This document shows, one piece after another, positions 48,716 to 61,190 of a stretch of 64,000 bases of DNA. A program made the translations under genes and the position numbers. The notes under the pieces were generated by a model. The model ran no database searches. It saw only the letters and a list, made by a program, of their open reading frames with translations, and was not told the origin of the DNA. Position 1 is the first letter of the stretch; each line of letters begins with the position of its first letter. The stretch is from Toxonevra muliebris (Eukaryota; Arthropoda; Insecta; Diptera; Pallopteridae). Where the stretch lies: the NCBI GenBank assembly GCA_963691655.1, contig OY829328.1:88044400-88108399 (forward strand). The letters are read 5' to 3'.

Positions 48716-51021
48716 TTTATTGGGTGAGCACAGCAGAGCTTAAGGGAAAAGTTTTTGCTGCAAAAGTTTGGTTGGTTTTTTTTTATAATTAAATGAAGGA
48801 AATTGTTATTAATTTAAAGACATCGTATGAAAATTGTGTAAGTGTTTCAATGTTTTAATTGGTTTAAGTGATTCGTTTTGGGGTGCTTCTGATTGAAAGC
48901 GACTTAATTAGAAAAAACAATAAATAAAATTATTTCTTCAACCAATTGTTGTTGTAATGCGAATGGAAAAACCTCACGTTTTGGAATGACCATGCCTTAA
49001 CACCACTGTTCTTACTCAGTTTTGGTCACCTACATAAGCATAATGACTGAGTTCTTTTTTTTTAAGTAAATGGCCCTTTCACATGTGAAATTTCATGGGC
49101 TCCATATCAAGGCTGGCCACCGATCGGTTGAGATCTTCTGCTATGTATATAAGCTTGAGCAAGTAAAATCGACCAATTTGACCACTGATCTAAACGACAT
49201 TGAATAAGATAATTGGTTATTTTTAATTTTTTATTTTCATTTCTTTCCATAAAATGAACTTCTTGCGAAATTTCAAGGCACTCGCAATTACTGTAGAATA
49301 TGAGTGTAGTGGTATCTCTCGCTCTCTCTATTTTGAACAGCTATATATAGCGCCTCTTTTTTATTTTGCACTCACAGAAGCATCGTCTCGTTTGCTAACG
49401 AACGCTTATGGAATCATGCAAAGTTCAAACTTATCTTTCTTTTTTTTATGACACGAATTAATTCAATTATCACGTAACAAATTATTATCATCGTGACCTT
49501 CAGACAAAATAAAGAGGCACGAGTGGTTTTCATATAAATATTTATCATTTCCATTTTGTTCGCTTATTCATTCATTCATTCTTTCACTTTTTATCTCCTA
49601 AATTTCTTATCATAACTTCTTATCACTTTCACTTAAATTTCATTTCATTTTTTACTGGTACTAAGTACTTTCACACGAAATGAATATGAAATGCTTTAAA
49701 TGCGTAAAAGACCATTTGTCTTTATTAAATTCATTTACTATTTCTTTTTGCTGCTACTGCTGCTTTTTCAGTTTTGCAAAATTTCAGCTTAAAAGGTACT
49801 TGAAAAAAGCATCTGTTCTGGTATTTATTTATTTTTTCTTGCTATACAAAATTTTATCTGTTACAAAACTAAATTATATTTTAAGCTGCTGCTTTTTTTT
49901 TTTTTTTGGTTGCTGTTGCTGGCTTACTATTTCCTATTTCTCTACTATCTACGCTACTGTCGTCTGTTGACTATCTCAAATACTACTCTAGTATATTTTT
50001 AACCCTGTTTCGCGCTCTGCCACTCATCATCGTCAATGGATGTAAACCTTTTTAAATTGGCAACAAAGTTTTGCAAATTTGCAAATGTTTGCAACATTGA
50101 ATGGAATTTTTATAAATTTTACTATTAAGTACTGAGCAAGTACTTTTACTTAATAACGACGTAATTTCGGAATGTCAGCCTAATGGAGTAATTAAATTCT
50201 ATAATAAAGAATAAAAAAATTAATATCTTGCATATTTTAAGATAAATTTCTTTCAACAACTATCGCTAAGTTTAGTCGTATATGTATACAGCATGTTGGA
50301 AATGTGGATTTTTGTTATTGTGTTGGGGTAAACAAAAAAATAATAATTATTTTAATTATTACGTAAATTATTGTGTTTATGAAAAACAAAGTTAAGGGGT
50401 CATTCTGGTTTGCAAGTTTTTTTAAAGCTATATAATGGAATAATAAGAGTACTTGATCTTTATTACTTGATCCTTGAGAAACTATTAAAGAAAAATATTT
50501 CTCCTATTTTTTTATTTTTTCGGACCTCTTAAAAAAGATATTTAAACCATCATCTAAAATAAAATTTTGAATAGGATATTAAGGAGGATTCCTATTAACT
50601 CTTCATTGAGCGAATGGACCTGGTCAGTCATTTTTCGTTTTCAATTGCAATTTACATATACTCGCATATACTTGAAATTGGTAGCGATTTGAAATTTCAT
50701 GATTTTTACTTTTATTAGTTATCTATCTATAGAAAAATTAGAACGATACTTTTTGTACAATGTTAATTATAAGGAAATGTGGGTGTACACATCTCATTCG
50801 TGATTCATGGTGCCTGGCCAGGCCCCTATACATTTTAAATGGAAATGTATAAAGTATAATGAAATTTTTTCTCTTGGGTATTTTTCATTCTAACTGCCTT
50901 TTATATCCTCTTAGGCTGATTTTATACTGTCAGCAGTTTCGCAAAATTTTTTTTTTTATTTTATATGGGGAAAACAGAGTAGAAGCTGGAAGCTAGAGAA
51001 GAGGGGCAGTCACATCATTTC

Positions 51022-51232
51022 GCTACCTCTATTCTTTAACCAAGTATATTCATAAATCTATAAATCCAAGAAATAAGTTCTCAGCGAGTCCATACAAAAA
51101 AAAAATTAGAACCAATTTTTTAACCTCATATCTCCACTTGAACACGAAAGTTGATTTTTAAACCTTTATTTTTTCCGTTTTCTGCGAAATGGTATTTTTT
51201 GTGGAGATACTTAGTTAAAGAATAGAGGTAGC
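51022..51232. repeat. MITE-like element with 26-bp inverted ends
   Basis: The left arm 51022-51047 (gctacctctattctttaa...) and right arm 51207-51232 match as inverted repeats at 25 of 26 positions. The 159-bp centre has no coding frame. Such a long near-perfect match in an intron is unlikely by chance and suggests a fairly young palindromic element. No target duplication is seen at these boundaries, so the true ends may lie slightly outside. Confidence 0.6.
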
Positions 51233-51251
51233 TATTATTATGCAGAACAAT

Positions 51252-51293
51252 TCTAGAGACACACTTAGGCCTGAGCGGCCCATTGTTATGCCA
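51252..51293 (+). repeat. Dispersed repeat fragment (same family as 45.9 kb)
   Basis: It shares gagacac-cttaggc with the 45.9-kb copy and continues into cggcccattgttatgcca, which matches in inverted form the fragment at 57050-57092. Confidence 0.5.
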
Positions 51294-52215
51294 TATAGTT
51301 GGATGTATAAAAAATTTATCAGCATTTAATCTTCATAAAGCATCTATTCATAATTGAGACGCTCTGAAACGTTTGCCTGTGGTATAATAGTAAGATATCA
51401 GCTTTGTTCCAATTTTAGTATGAGCAGATTTTATTATGGCCAACATTTTTATTTTTACCTAGGATTTCTATAAGATTTTACTACGCTCCCCGTATATCAT
51501 CATTATTTGCACATATTTTCTAGTACTTAAAGAAATTAGCCCTCTCCCCTCTCGGTTCACTGTTCCCACATTTCAATTCCAATTAAAAAAGTTTCATAGT
51601 GATTAGTTTTTTCATTTCTTTTTTAGAGTTATAATATTAATTTATCTTTATGGACGGATCGGTAATGGGTTTCCGAAATATGTCACATTAAGTTTTAAAG
51701 TACATTAATGGGCGGTGAATCCTCACTGTACTTAAATAATAATATATTCGAATGATTGATTGAAAAACAATGTGTAACCGGTTCTCAACCATTTAGTCCA
51801 TTAGAAAAATTTAAGTAGTTTGGCTACTCTGATATCTGCCAGGCCCCGAGAGAAACAGAAAATAAGCAGGCAATAAATTTGGTGTCCAAAGTTCGAATGT
51901 TTGTGTATTTACAGCATTATAAACGTAAGCATGCCGATTGTAAACTGTTGGATAAAAGTATTTGTGTATATATCAAATGGCATAATATTCCCCGATACAC
52001 AATTTAACAGCAAACTAAATATTTTGCCATTTGTCAAATAAGCACTTTAAATGACGTTTGCGTAATTTGCACTCACTCTTCTCTTTGTACACTGCACTTC
52101 TCCCCTGCTTTCATCACGCTGATCAAACGTCAAACAGGCATTCGGAATGCAATGACCAGTGACAGGTGTAATGCATCACCTCCTCCTCCTCGGATATATT
52201 TGTTAAATATACATT

Positions 52216-52231
52216 CATACATACATACATA
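52216..52231. repeat. CATA tetranucleotide microsatellite
   Basis: Four consecutive CATA units, in hppy intron 1. Confidence 0.7.
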
Positions 52232-54121
52232 CTTACTTGTGTATGTAATAAATGAACATACATATTCGTTTATTGGTATTGTCTTTAGTAATTTAGTAAC
52301 TAATAAAATTGACTGATGTCAGCTGTTGTCGTTGTATTTCGCCGCTGTTGTTGTTGTGTGCTTCTTACCTACGTCATTATTTTGCATGTCATAATATTTT
52401 TAAATATTATGTCGCACTTTAAACAATAATTTTATTGGACTAACTATTTCTGTTGCTGCTGTGTAGTTCAGTTCGTATTTGTAGTACTTGAAACTATTAT
52501 ATACATATGTATGTATAATCTTCTTTGTAGTTTTATTCTTCTTTTTTCAAGTGACTTTTATTTTGTTGTTGTTGTTAAATCATAAAATGAAATAAAAAAA
52601 TATAGAAAAAATTAGCATTTTGCCACTTAAGTAACTGTTGTTTTGTATGTCGATGCCGTTGTATGCCTCCATATTTATAACTAACTAACTACAATCAGTG
52701 AATGAATGAATGACTCTATGTATGTAGTAGTTAGCTAGAGGCAGCAGGCAGTCAGTCATTCAGTCAGCCAAAATGTGCTTGAAATATGATGAAAAACATT
52801 TGAATTTTATTTGCTGTTATTCACATTATAATGATGTGATTTATTCTTTTACGAGTGCTTTTTATTTGTATTTTTTATTTTGTTTTGTTGTACTTACTTA
52901 GTTGAATTTTGGTGTGTGTTTTTTTTTTCATATTATATAGTCATAAAAATCTATATATCAATTAAATGTTATAGCGCGTAGCGGTATCTTTTCTTTTTTT
53001 CTTTTGATTACCACAAATTATTCAGAAACAGAAATCTTGAATGAAATTATATCTAGAAGAAACTTTTGCATGGTTTATAAACAATAAGAAATCATTAAGA
53101 AAGATTAGAGAACTGAATGTGATGTTGATGTCTGAATAAAATATGGCAATAAGTTTGGTTAGGCGAAGTGACCGAGTGAATTTCATTTAAATAGTCTGTA
53201 GGAGAACAAGTTTCTCCAACTCAGACCATGGTCCCTCTAGGATCTTCTGTTATAAAACAGAGATGACTTATTACGAATTATGTAATAGAACAATATGTTC
53301 CAATTATGATAAAAATTAGTTGAAACATGTTCCTTTATCGTATATTTTGCTAACTGCATATTATTTTGATAACATATGTATATTCATTATAACTTTTTTC
53401 TGCACTTTATATTTATTTCGAGCAAAAATTAAATTTCTTATTAATTTCAATATAAGTTAATAAACTTTCATTTGCGCACTTGAGATGGCAACTTTGTCTC
53501 TACTTTTAAAAAAGTATAGATAAAAAAAAGGTAAATAACTTAAAAATGTATACAAAAAAGAAAAACGATTTTTTTCTTCTATGTTATATTGCAGCTGTTT
53601 CTTCTCCAATGAACGTCGTCATATTTTGTTTGTTTTTGTTTCTGGTATAAAATTCTACAAAATAAAAAACCAAAACAAATTTTATGAAAATGATAATGAT
53701 ACTTATATACCATAGATAGACAGATAGATACCCTTATTAGTACAATCTGTGACCTTATTAGAGTTCATTACTACTTTTATATAGACTACATATTTTTAGT
53801 AGTTAAAATAATCCAAGATTTTTCTTTACGTATTTTCTTTCTTTTTTTTTGCTTTGTTTATTAGAAATAAAATTGGATTATTTTGTTTATTAGGAAATTA
53901 CGAGTGTTTTACACATAAATACCTATAAGTAATAAACTAAAGTGTGATTTTTATACTAAACATTATCAACATCCAACATCATCATCATTATTGTCTTTAG
54001 TCAACTGTAAGGCAATTTGTAGCTAACATGACTTGATTTTTATGAATTTGACCATTTTGTTTATGTAGTATGTACACTCTAAGAAAAGTTTCACCAATAC
54101 AGATTTTAATAAAGTTTTTTT

Positions 54122-54681
54122 GAAGTGAAACTTCTTTAGCGAGGGTAAATCGAAAAATTTGCTATGGAAGTCGCATTGTTGTTGCACTCATACGAAACTA
54201 ATAAGAAACGAAGTTATGTTGTTGCTAGTGTTTAGCGAATGAGGTTAGATGAGGATCGGCTGCACACAATCATGCAGAGAGTCGACTTCTTGCAGTTTTA
54301 TCTCAATGTGCTTTAGTGAGAGAGCTTGACTGCATATAGCTGTTTTTCTTTCATGTGTTATATACGTGTGCTACGTCATGTTTGTGCAGATAAATGTTGA
54401 AAGAGAAAGAGTGCAAAAGCTTCACCTACAACTGTCACGATTTATTTTTGTTGCACTCAAACGAAATCAGTAAGAAACGAAGTTATGCAGTTGTTATTCG
54501 GCTACATACAATCAAGCAGAGAGTCGACTTCTCGTTATTTTATTTGTGCCGATAAGTATAGAGAGTACCATCAGAAAAAAGAGCAACAACAAAATAGAGA
54601 GAAGAAGACTGCAAAAACTTCAACAGAATTCGTTATAAGTGATTTCTAATAGTTTTCAAATAAACAACAAAGTTTCACTTC
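54122..54681. mobile_element. Non-autonomous repeat element, copy A, with internal tandem units
   Basis: Perfect 12-bp inverted ends, gaagtgaaactt at 54122-54133 and aagtttcacttc at 54670-54681, bound 560 bp. Inside, a unit containing gttgcactcatacgaaa, agtaagaaacgaagttatg and cagagagtcgacttct occurs twice (from about 54177 and about 54450). A related copy in opposite orientation lies at 57232-57640. No coding frame is present. The superfamily is unresolved because no target duplication is evident. Confidence 0.65.
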
Positions 54682-57049
54682 TACTGTGAGTGCCTGAAGA
54701 AACATAATTTTATTAATTTGATGGTATTTTCATTAATCTATAAAACGTACAAAAATTAATTGTGGAAAAGTTATCATGAAATGGCAAAAACTTATAATAT
54801 AGAATGGGAAGTCTGGATTAGAACAACCTGCTCTAAATTCGATTACTTAGGAGGAATTTTTATTTTTATATTCATATTGCTGGATAGGCAAAAGGTATAT
54901 CAAAAATGCCTTGATCCTAGATTCCAACAATATGCTGCATGCAAACCCGAATGAGTGTCTGGATTAGAACTTATTCTTTTAATGACTATTTTAGAGAGAA
55001 ACACTTTATTGGATTCAAGGTGAAATCTTATTAATTTTAAGATATTTTTATTCTGAGTGTGGATTTAATAGCAATTGGGATTAAATTTTGCTAATTGAAA
55101 CGCACATGAAGTGAAAGCACATGTGAACCAGAAGCTGAAAGAGTTGTCCATGGAGAGTATATTTGTCTTTTTGTTTTTATGTAGTATATGTATGTATGGT
55201 AGTTTTAATTTTTTATTTATTATCCATTTAGAGAATTAAGTTGTTGTAGTCGGTTTTTGCTATTGTCGTGTGTGCCAAACTCATTGAAAAAATATAGTAA
55301 AAATTATCATTAGTCTCAAAAACCAAATGCATACAGAGAATAAAACAGCAGTCAGAAGATTATGTTCTCTGCGGGTAGTGAAGTAAATTCTATAGAAATA
55401 CTATTAGATTGATTGGTCGCTATTGAAACTGTGTACAACATTTTTCGCTGGGTGTATATGAAAACCGGAAACGTTTGGTACATAGTTTATTTATGTATAG
55501 TATATTCGAGTATGTGCAAATATTTGACTGAAAATGGAGCAAGAAAATTGTGCTCGAGCATAAAAAGGGAATACACTTATTAAATATTTTATGAATTCAA
55601 TTAGTAAAAAGCATTTGTATGTGCATACATAAGTAAGTAGTTAACTAGTAAGTATCGGTAATTTTTTGAGCATTGGCATTTTGGTTGGTTTTTTTGGCAA
55701 AAACTAATAATAAAAACTAAACGCGCCATTAAAAAAAAAAAATTAAATTCCACCCCAAATATGTGAAGAAGATGAGCTCAAAAATTTCATAGTAATTTAT
55801 AATAGTAACTTGAAGCTTAATTCGTGAGCTATATACATAAACGAAGTACCATTACTCAGTCTCACATAGAATATTTAATAATAAAATAAAGTTCTTAAAA
55901 ATCACTGAAGCGACGGACGTATGTTTCTATGGACTTTTATATATATCCAGAGTATGTGCGAATGTGTACCTCAATGTGGAATTTTTTTTATTTTTTATTT
56001 ATTTTTTTTTAAATGTGACTAATTCTTTGAGTATTTGTTGTACATATTAATTTCTTCATTATCTTCTTCGTATTCTTTTTGTTTATTTTATTTTAAAATG
56101 ATTTTTATCGTAATGTTTATGTATGGGAGCATACAAAGTTACATTTATTTATTATTATTTCTTTATTATTATTTGCATTGTACTTTCATAGAATTTTTAA
56201 TCATTATTTTGCATCATTTATGGTAAGTGTAATTGAAAAAAAAAATTATAATATGGAGGCATATGTAAATTTTATAAACGTATATAAAGTATAAAAGGAC
56301 TATAATGTCATAACTCTAAATTTTGTAATTTTTAGGAGAACCTTTTAAAGTTTACCATTTTATATATTTTTTACAAACCTATATAAACGTAAAAATGATA
56401 CATTTGGTATCCTGCTGTAGTTTTTGAAAGTAAATTAACGAAATTTTTTCCAGTTGAAGGATCACCTCCAAACGGTTAAGTTTGCATCATAATCTCTGAA
56501 ATTCTCAATTTTGAGTTATGACGGTATTGTTGAAAATGAGCGATATTTTATTGTAAATCATTATTTACTTCAATACCAAGTTTTTTTTTTTTGTTTAAAT
56601 TGTATAATTTAGTGGTCACCATAGCCTTGTTGTTATTGTATTGGACTGCTACGCAGAGGTGCTCTAGTACAAATCTCGGCACGCTCAAAATTCAAAAATA
56701 GAATATATAAATGAAATTTTATATAAAAACTTACTCGTCGGATAAATAAAAATAAAGTTACGGGCAAGTATATGCTTTCACCTATCAAAAATGGGGTTTT
56801 TCGCCCTCAGTCCAGATTTTGAGGGTCAATTGAAAATTCAGAGTATGCAGTTTTTTTCTGCTTGACTAGACCTACGACAGGTGTAAACCTCGAAAAAAGT
56901 ATATTCAAATTTTTGTTTTTATATATATTCATATATTAAAGTTAGCGTCATTTCTATATGATTCACGGATTTCTAGTGGAATTATCTCAAAACCATAATG
57001 TATAGGGGGAAAACTCGTGTTGAATAGTGTTAACTGTATGTTCAATCAT

Positions 57050-57092
57050 GTAGTACCACAATGGGCCGTACTGGCCTGAGTGTTCCTCGGCA
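57050..57092 (-). repeat. Dispersed repeat fragment, inverted copy
   Basis: The words taccacaatgggcc and ggcctgagtgt match, on the minus strand, the cggcccattgttatgcca end of the 51.25-kb fragment. Same family as the TTAGG-started copy at 45.9 kb. Confidence 0.5.
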
Positions 57093-57231
57093 ACTACTTA
57101 AAAAAAGTGTAATTTATCTCTTTAAACGAGTATTCGATTCAATTACATATTTGATACTTTTTTCCTAAAAGTAATGAGTAAAAGTATTGATACTATGTGG
57201 GTATTGAATCAACACTAATCAAGGAGAGGCA

Positions 57232-57640
57232 ACTAGGTCGGCTCTCTCACTAAAGCACATGAGATAAAACTGCGAGAAGTCTACTCTCTGCTTGATTGTA
57301 TGTAGCCGAATAACAACTGCATAATTTCGTTTCTTACTGGTTTTGTATGAGTGCAACGAAAACTCGATTTTTCACGAGATTTTTGTTGTTGAAGTTTTTG
57401 CACTCTTTTTATTTTCTAAAGCTTTTTTTCTCTCGATACTTTCTGCATTTATCGATACAAATACGACGTAGCACATGAGACGAAAGCAGCTGTATGGAAT
57501 CAAGCTCTCTCACTAAAGCACATGAGATAAATACTAACAACAGCATAACTTCGTTTCTTATTAGTTTCGTATGAGTGCAACAACAACGCGTTTTCCGTTG
57601 CAAAATTTTCGATTTACCCTCGCTAAAGAAGTTTCACTTC
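57232..57640. mobile_element. Non-autonomous repeat element, copy B, inverted relative to copy A
   Basis: The right end aagtttcacttc (57629-57640), preceded by gatttaccctcgctaaag, is the inverse of the copy A left end. The unit with ctctcactaaagcacatgag, ttcgtttctta and tatgagtgcaac occurs twice, about 265 bp apart (57245 and 57510). The second occurrence lacks about 45 bp. The left boundary near 57232 has no matching inverted end, so this copy looks truncated. Confidence 0.65.
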
Positions 57641-60600
57641 AAAAATGATTTGGTTTAAGCCAAAAAATTATTTCTATTATTACACTTTACAACACTTATT
57701 TTTGTACCTTAAACATTCTGTGGGATGAGCATATTGGTTTTGATCAAGTAACTATCAGGTATGGACATGTCCGTCTCTCTGTACCCGCTTACTTAAGTAA
57801 TCTTAACCAAACTTGATAAAGACTATTCCATACAAGTGAAATATTTGAAGGGCAATATCAAATTTTATGCTACATGATTTTTGAACCAAGTCATATTTGA
57901 ACCGAATCAGGTGCGAAAGTGCGGTTTTTGAAGCGATCCAGTGGTTCAGTGAGACTCACACGGTCTCCTTTCTTGCTGAACAGTACTACGAAGTTTGTTT
58001 CGTTAACCAGTTTATTGTTTTACTTTTATTGATATATGTCGCCAGATTCTATGCTGGACGAAATAATTTTATTATGGATTATAGGTGGAATAAAAATTAA
58101 ATTTTTAAATAAATTCGCTTGAAAAGAGATGTGATTAAACACAATGGATGGCAGATTTGTGCTGGGCAGCCCAAAATTAGTATTGAACCATTGGAAAATC
58201 GATTGTTTGATTTTGGTTTTTGCATAGTGTAATAATTAGAAAAATTGCGTTTCCATTCAAAAAACTAATACATTTTTCGGGTGAAGAATTTGAGTGGTAT
58301 TCAGGCCTATCGTGAACTAATGTTATCTATTTGGATTGAATTGAAAAAACTATATTCTCTCTATATATTTTGTTGAGAAATAATAGACATGAAACTTCCA
58401 CTCCCAATCATTGCAGAAGAGTGAATTTCTTAATCGAATTCTAAAAAATGAGAATAATAAAGAATGTATTCTGTGATTCATTTTTGTCATACGAAAATAG
58501 GTAGAATCTTTTATCCTTGTTGTTTGATGTGGCAAATAGAAAAATGCTGCTATTTCTAAAGAGAAGTGAAGGTGGGAAGAAGAGGGTCTAGGGTAGAATT
58601 AAAGCTTCCTGGAAAATCTCTTTTATTTTTTCTTTTTAAATTTTATTTTTGCTTCAAAGTAATATTTCGAAATTGCGCTGCCATTTACTCTGTATTTAAT
58701 ATATATTTCTATCAGAGTGTTTCTTGCCTTACATATATGAATGTCAGAATCAGTAAAGTTGTTTTTGAAACTTATTTATGAGCATATGTAGGTACACGAG
58801 AGTGTGGTAAATGTGCATATGTATGTATGTGTATACACTTACTTTTGCACAGATAGCAAAAACATCAAAAAACTAGGTCAGGGTCAAGCGGATTTTTATT
58901 ATTTTTATAGCATTACTTCGAAATAAAGTTCTTTATAAACATATACATTTGCTCACATATTTTGGCGTTTCAAAAAAAAAACAAGTATCTGGATATGTGT
59001 GCATACATAAAAATGTTTTAATTTACATAAACATATGCACACAAATGTATTTTTTTACACATTCATAAAAAAAATTAAATTCCAAAATTTTGTGATTTAC
59101 AAACGAGCTAAAAAACAAAAAGAAAATGAGGAAATCGAGGAAATCCTTCAAATTTTGCTGTCAACACTTTGCATATACTATATATGTATGTTTGTAACTT
59201 ACATATGTGTGTGTGTGGGTATGATTTTTAACTTCATTCATTCATACCTTCTGGCTGTTTTTTTTGGATTTTTTTATTTTATTTTTTTATATATGTATTC
59301 ACCTTTCCTCTTGGGCATTTTATTGCTGTTTGTTTGTTTGCCGTGTGTTTTTTTCCTTCAGGGATACATCATTCGTTTTACAATTTTACACCATAGAATG
59401 GCGAAAAGCGTGTGTACAAAAATATTTTCATGCTTATTAATTTCCATAGCAATTCTTCTTTCTGTGTATATGTATGTATGTGTATTAGTGTGTGCTTTTC
59501 TCTCGTTTTGTTTATTTGTTTGATGCATATTTTTGTGGTGTGTTTTAGTGTTTACATTAACCACAACAAAAAATATGAAAAAAGGGGCATGAAAAACTCA
59601 GAAAGCTACTGCCAAAACTATATACTCACACAAGCGCACAGATTTTATGACTATAGAAAAAATGTACACAAAAATTCATGGAACATTTTTTTTTTATTAA
59701 AACTGGTGATCGCTGATAAGATAAAAAAATGTTAACTACAAAATGATTTATTATTAGTATATAGCTTGATTTTTTTAGCAAATATTATTTATTCAACTCT
59801 GGTTTTGTTGCTCTGAATAATAATAAATTTAATTCTGGTTGTTGTTTCAACTCCATTTTGTGATTTCTGTTCATGTTCTTGTTGTTTTGTATTTCACCAT
59901 CGGTAGTTAACAGGAAGTTGCCAGGAAATTTGAAAATTTATTTGCCAGTATTTTTTTTTCGTGTTTTCTGTGAACTAATTGAATTTTTCCGTTTTTCTTA
60001 CTCTTTTTGGCCTTACCTTTCTCATTCTCCATATCTATTTAACTTTGTCTGCCTGCCTCTTTTTCACATTATAGTCAATTCTTTATGCATTTTTTGCTAT
60101 TTTGAATACTAGCTCAATTTTTGCCGATTACCGAGTTTATTACCCTTCGAACTTGTCCAGTTTTGAGTTTCTGAAAAAAGATTTTGTGAGCCGTTTTCTT
60201 TCCATGCACTTACGTCAAATCAGTTGAAGATAATTAATCTAAATGAGAATGAGAAATTTGTCAATGTGCATAAAATTTGCTCATGTTTTGAATGGTGCTG
60301 AAGAGTATACAAATACGAACACCCTAAAAAAAAATAATGTCCAAAACTTGGAGAACATGACTATTAACTGCCGAAAATTATTTAAATCGATTTAAAGAAG
60401 CTGGGTTTCTTATTGATTTCTTCAATACATATGCATGTTAGGTTTGCCTAGAAACCAAATAAACTAAAAGAAACGTAAGGGAAAATCACAAATTGTATGC
60501 TTTGATTTGTCATGCAAATAGAAAGAAAAAAACTTTTCTTTTTATGAAGGTAATATTTTCTTCGAAATTTTCCTATTACCTTAGCATTTTCTTTTAGAAT

Positions 60601-61140
60601 GTACTTATTTGAGTATATAAAAGAAGGAAGAAACAGAAAACAGAAAGTATCCTATACATTGGAGAAACAACAAAATTGAAAATCAATTCGAAAGCATTTA
60701 TGCCCATCGAACCAACATAATATCACCATCAACCAAACCAAAGCCACCAGCACCCCATTAGCGGCCCACCAGTATTCCAACTACCCAATTACTGCTTAAG
60801 TTTCTTTTGAAAAGTTTCGGTTTTTTTATTTTTATTTTATTTATTTTTTTTTTTAGTTTTATGTTTGTAATTCAACATTTTTGACCATTGTTCTTTCTAC
60901 TTTTCTATTTCTTTCTCTTGGTCTGCTACTCTCTTGCTTACACCTGCTCTTCTTTCACCCAGCAACCAAATTTGACCACCCTTTCAAATATAGAATTTAA
61001 TTAGCTGTCATTTTATGTTTTTTTTACGTTTCATTTCATTGTTCACTTTTATGTTTCTCTGTTTCTAACTACTATAGTATGTTTGTGACTGAAAACTTTA
61101 ACTATGTGTTTGTACAAATTTGATATTTCTCCTTTTCTTT

Positions 61141-61190
61141 CGTTCTTTCCCTTTCTCTTTCTCTCTCTCTCTGTATCTCTGTCTGTAATT
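61141..61190. repeat. Polypyrimidine / CT-rich tract
   Basis: A run of ct, tttc and tctg units on the plus strand. No acceptor context or exon follows. Confidence 0.6.

Noticed and set aside
56618..56690. tRNA-like fragment with a weak B box (gtacaaatctcgg)
   Set aside because: No A box at the right spacing and no stems. At most a decayed SINE piece, not enough to annotate.
59035..59523. 162-codon plus-strand open frame, highly hydrophobic
   Set aside because: It is a translation of poly-T and TATG-rich DNA, full of Phe, Ile, Val and Cys without pattern. It lies in the hppy intron, has no family resemblance, and other frames nearby look the same.
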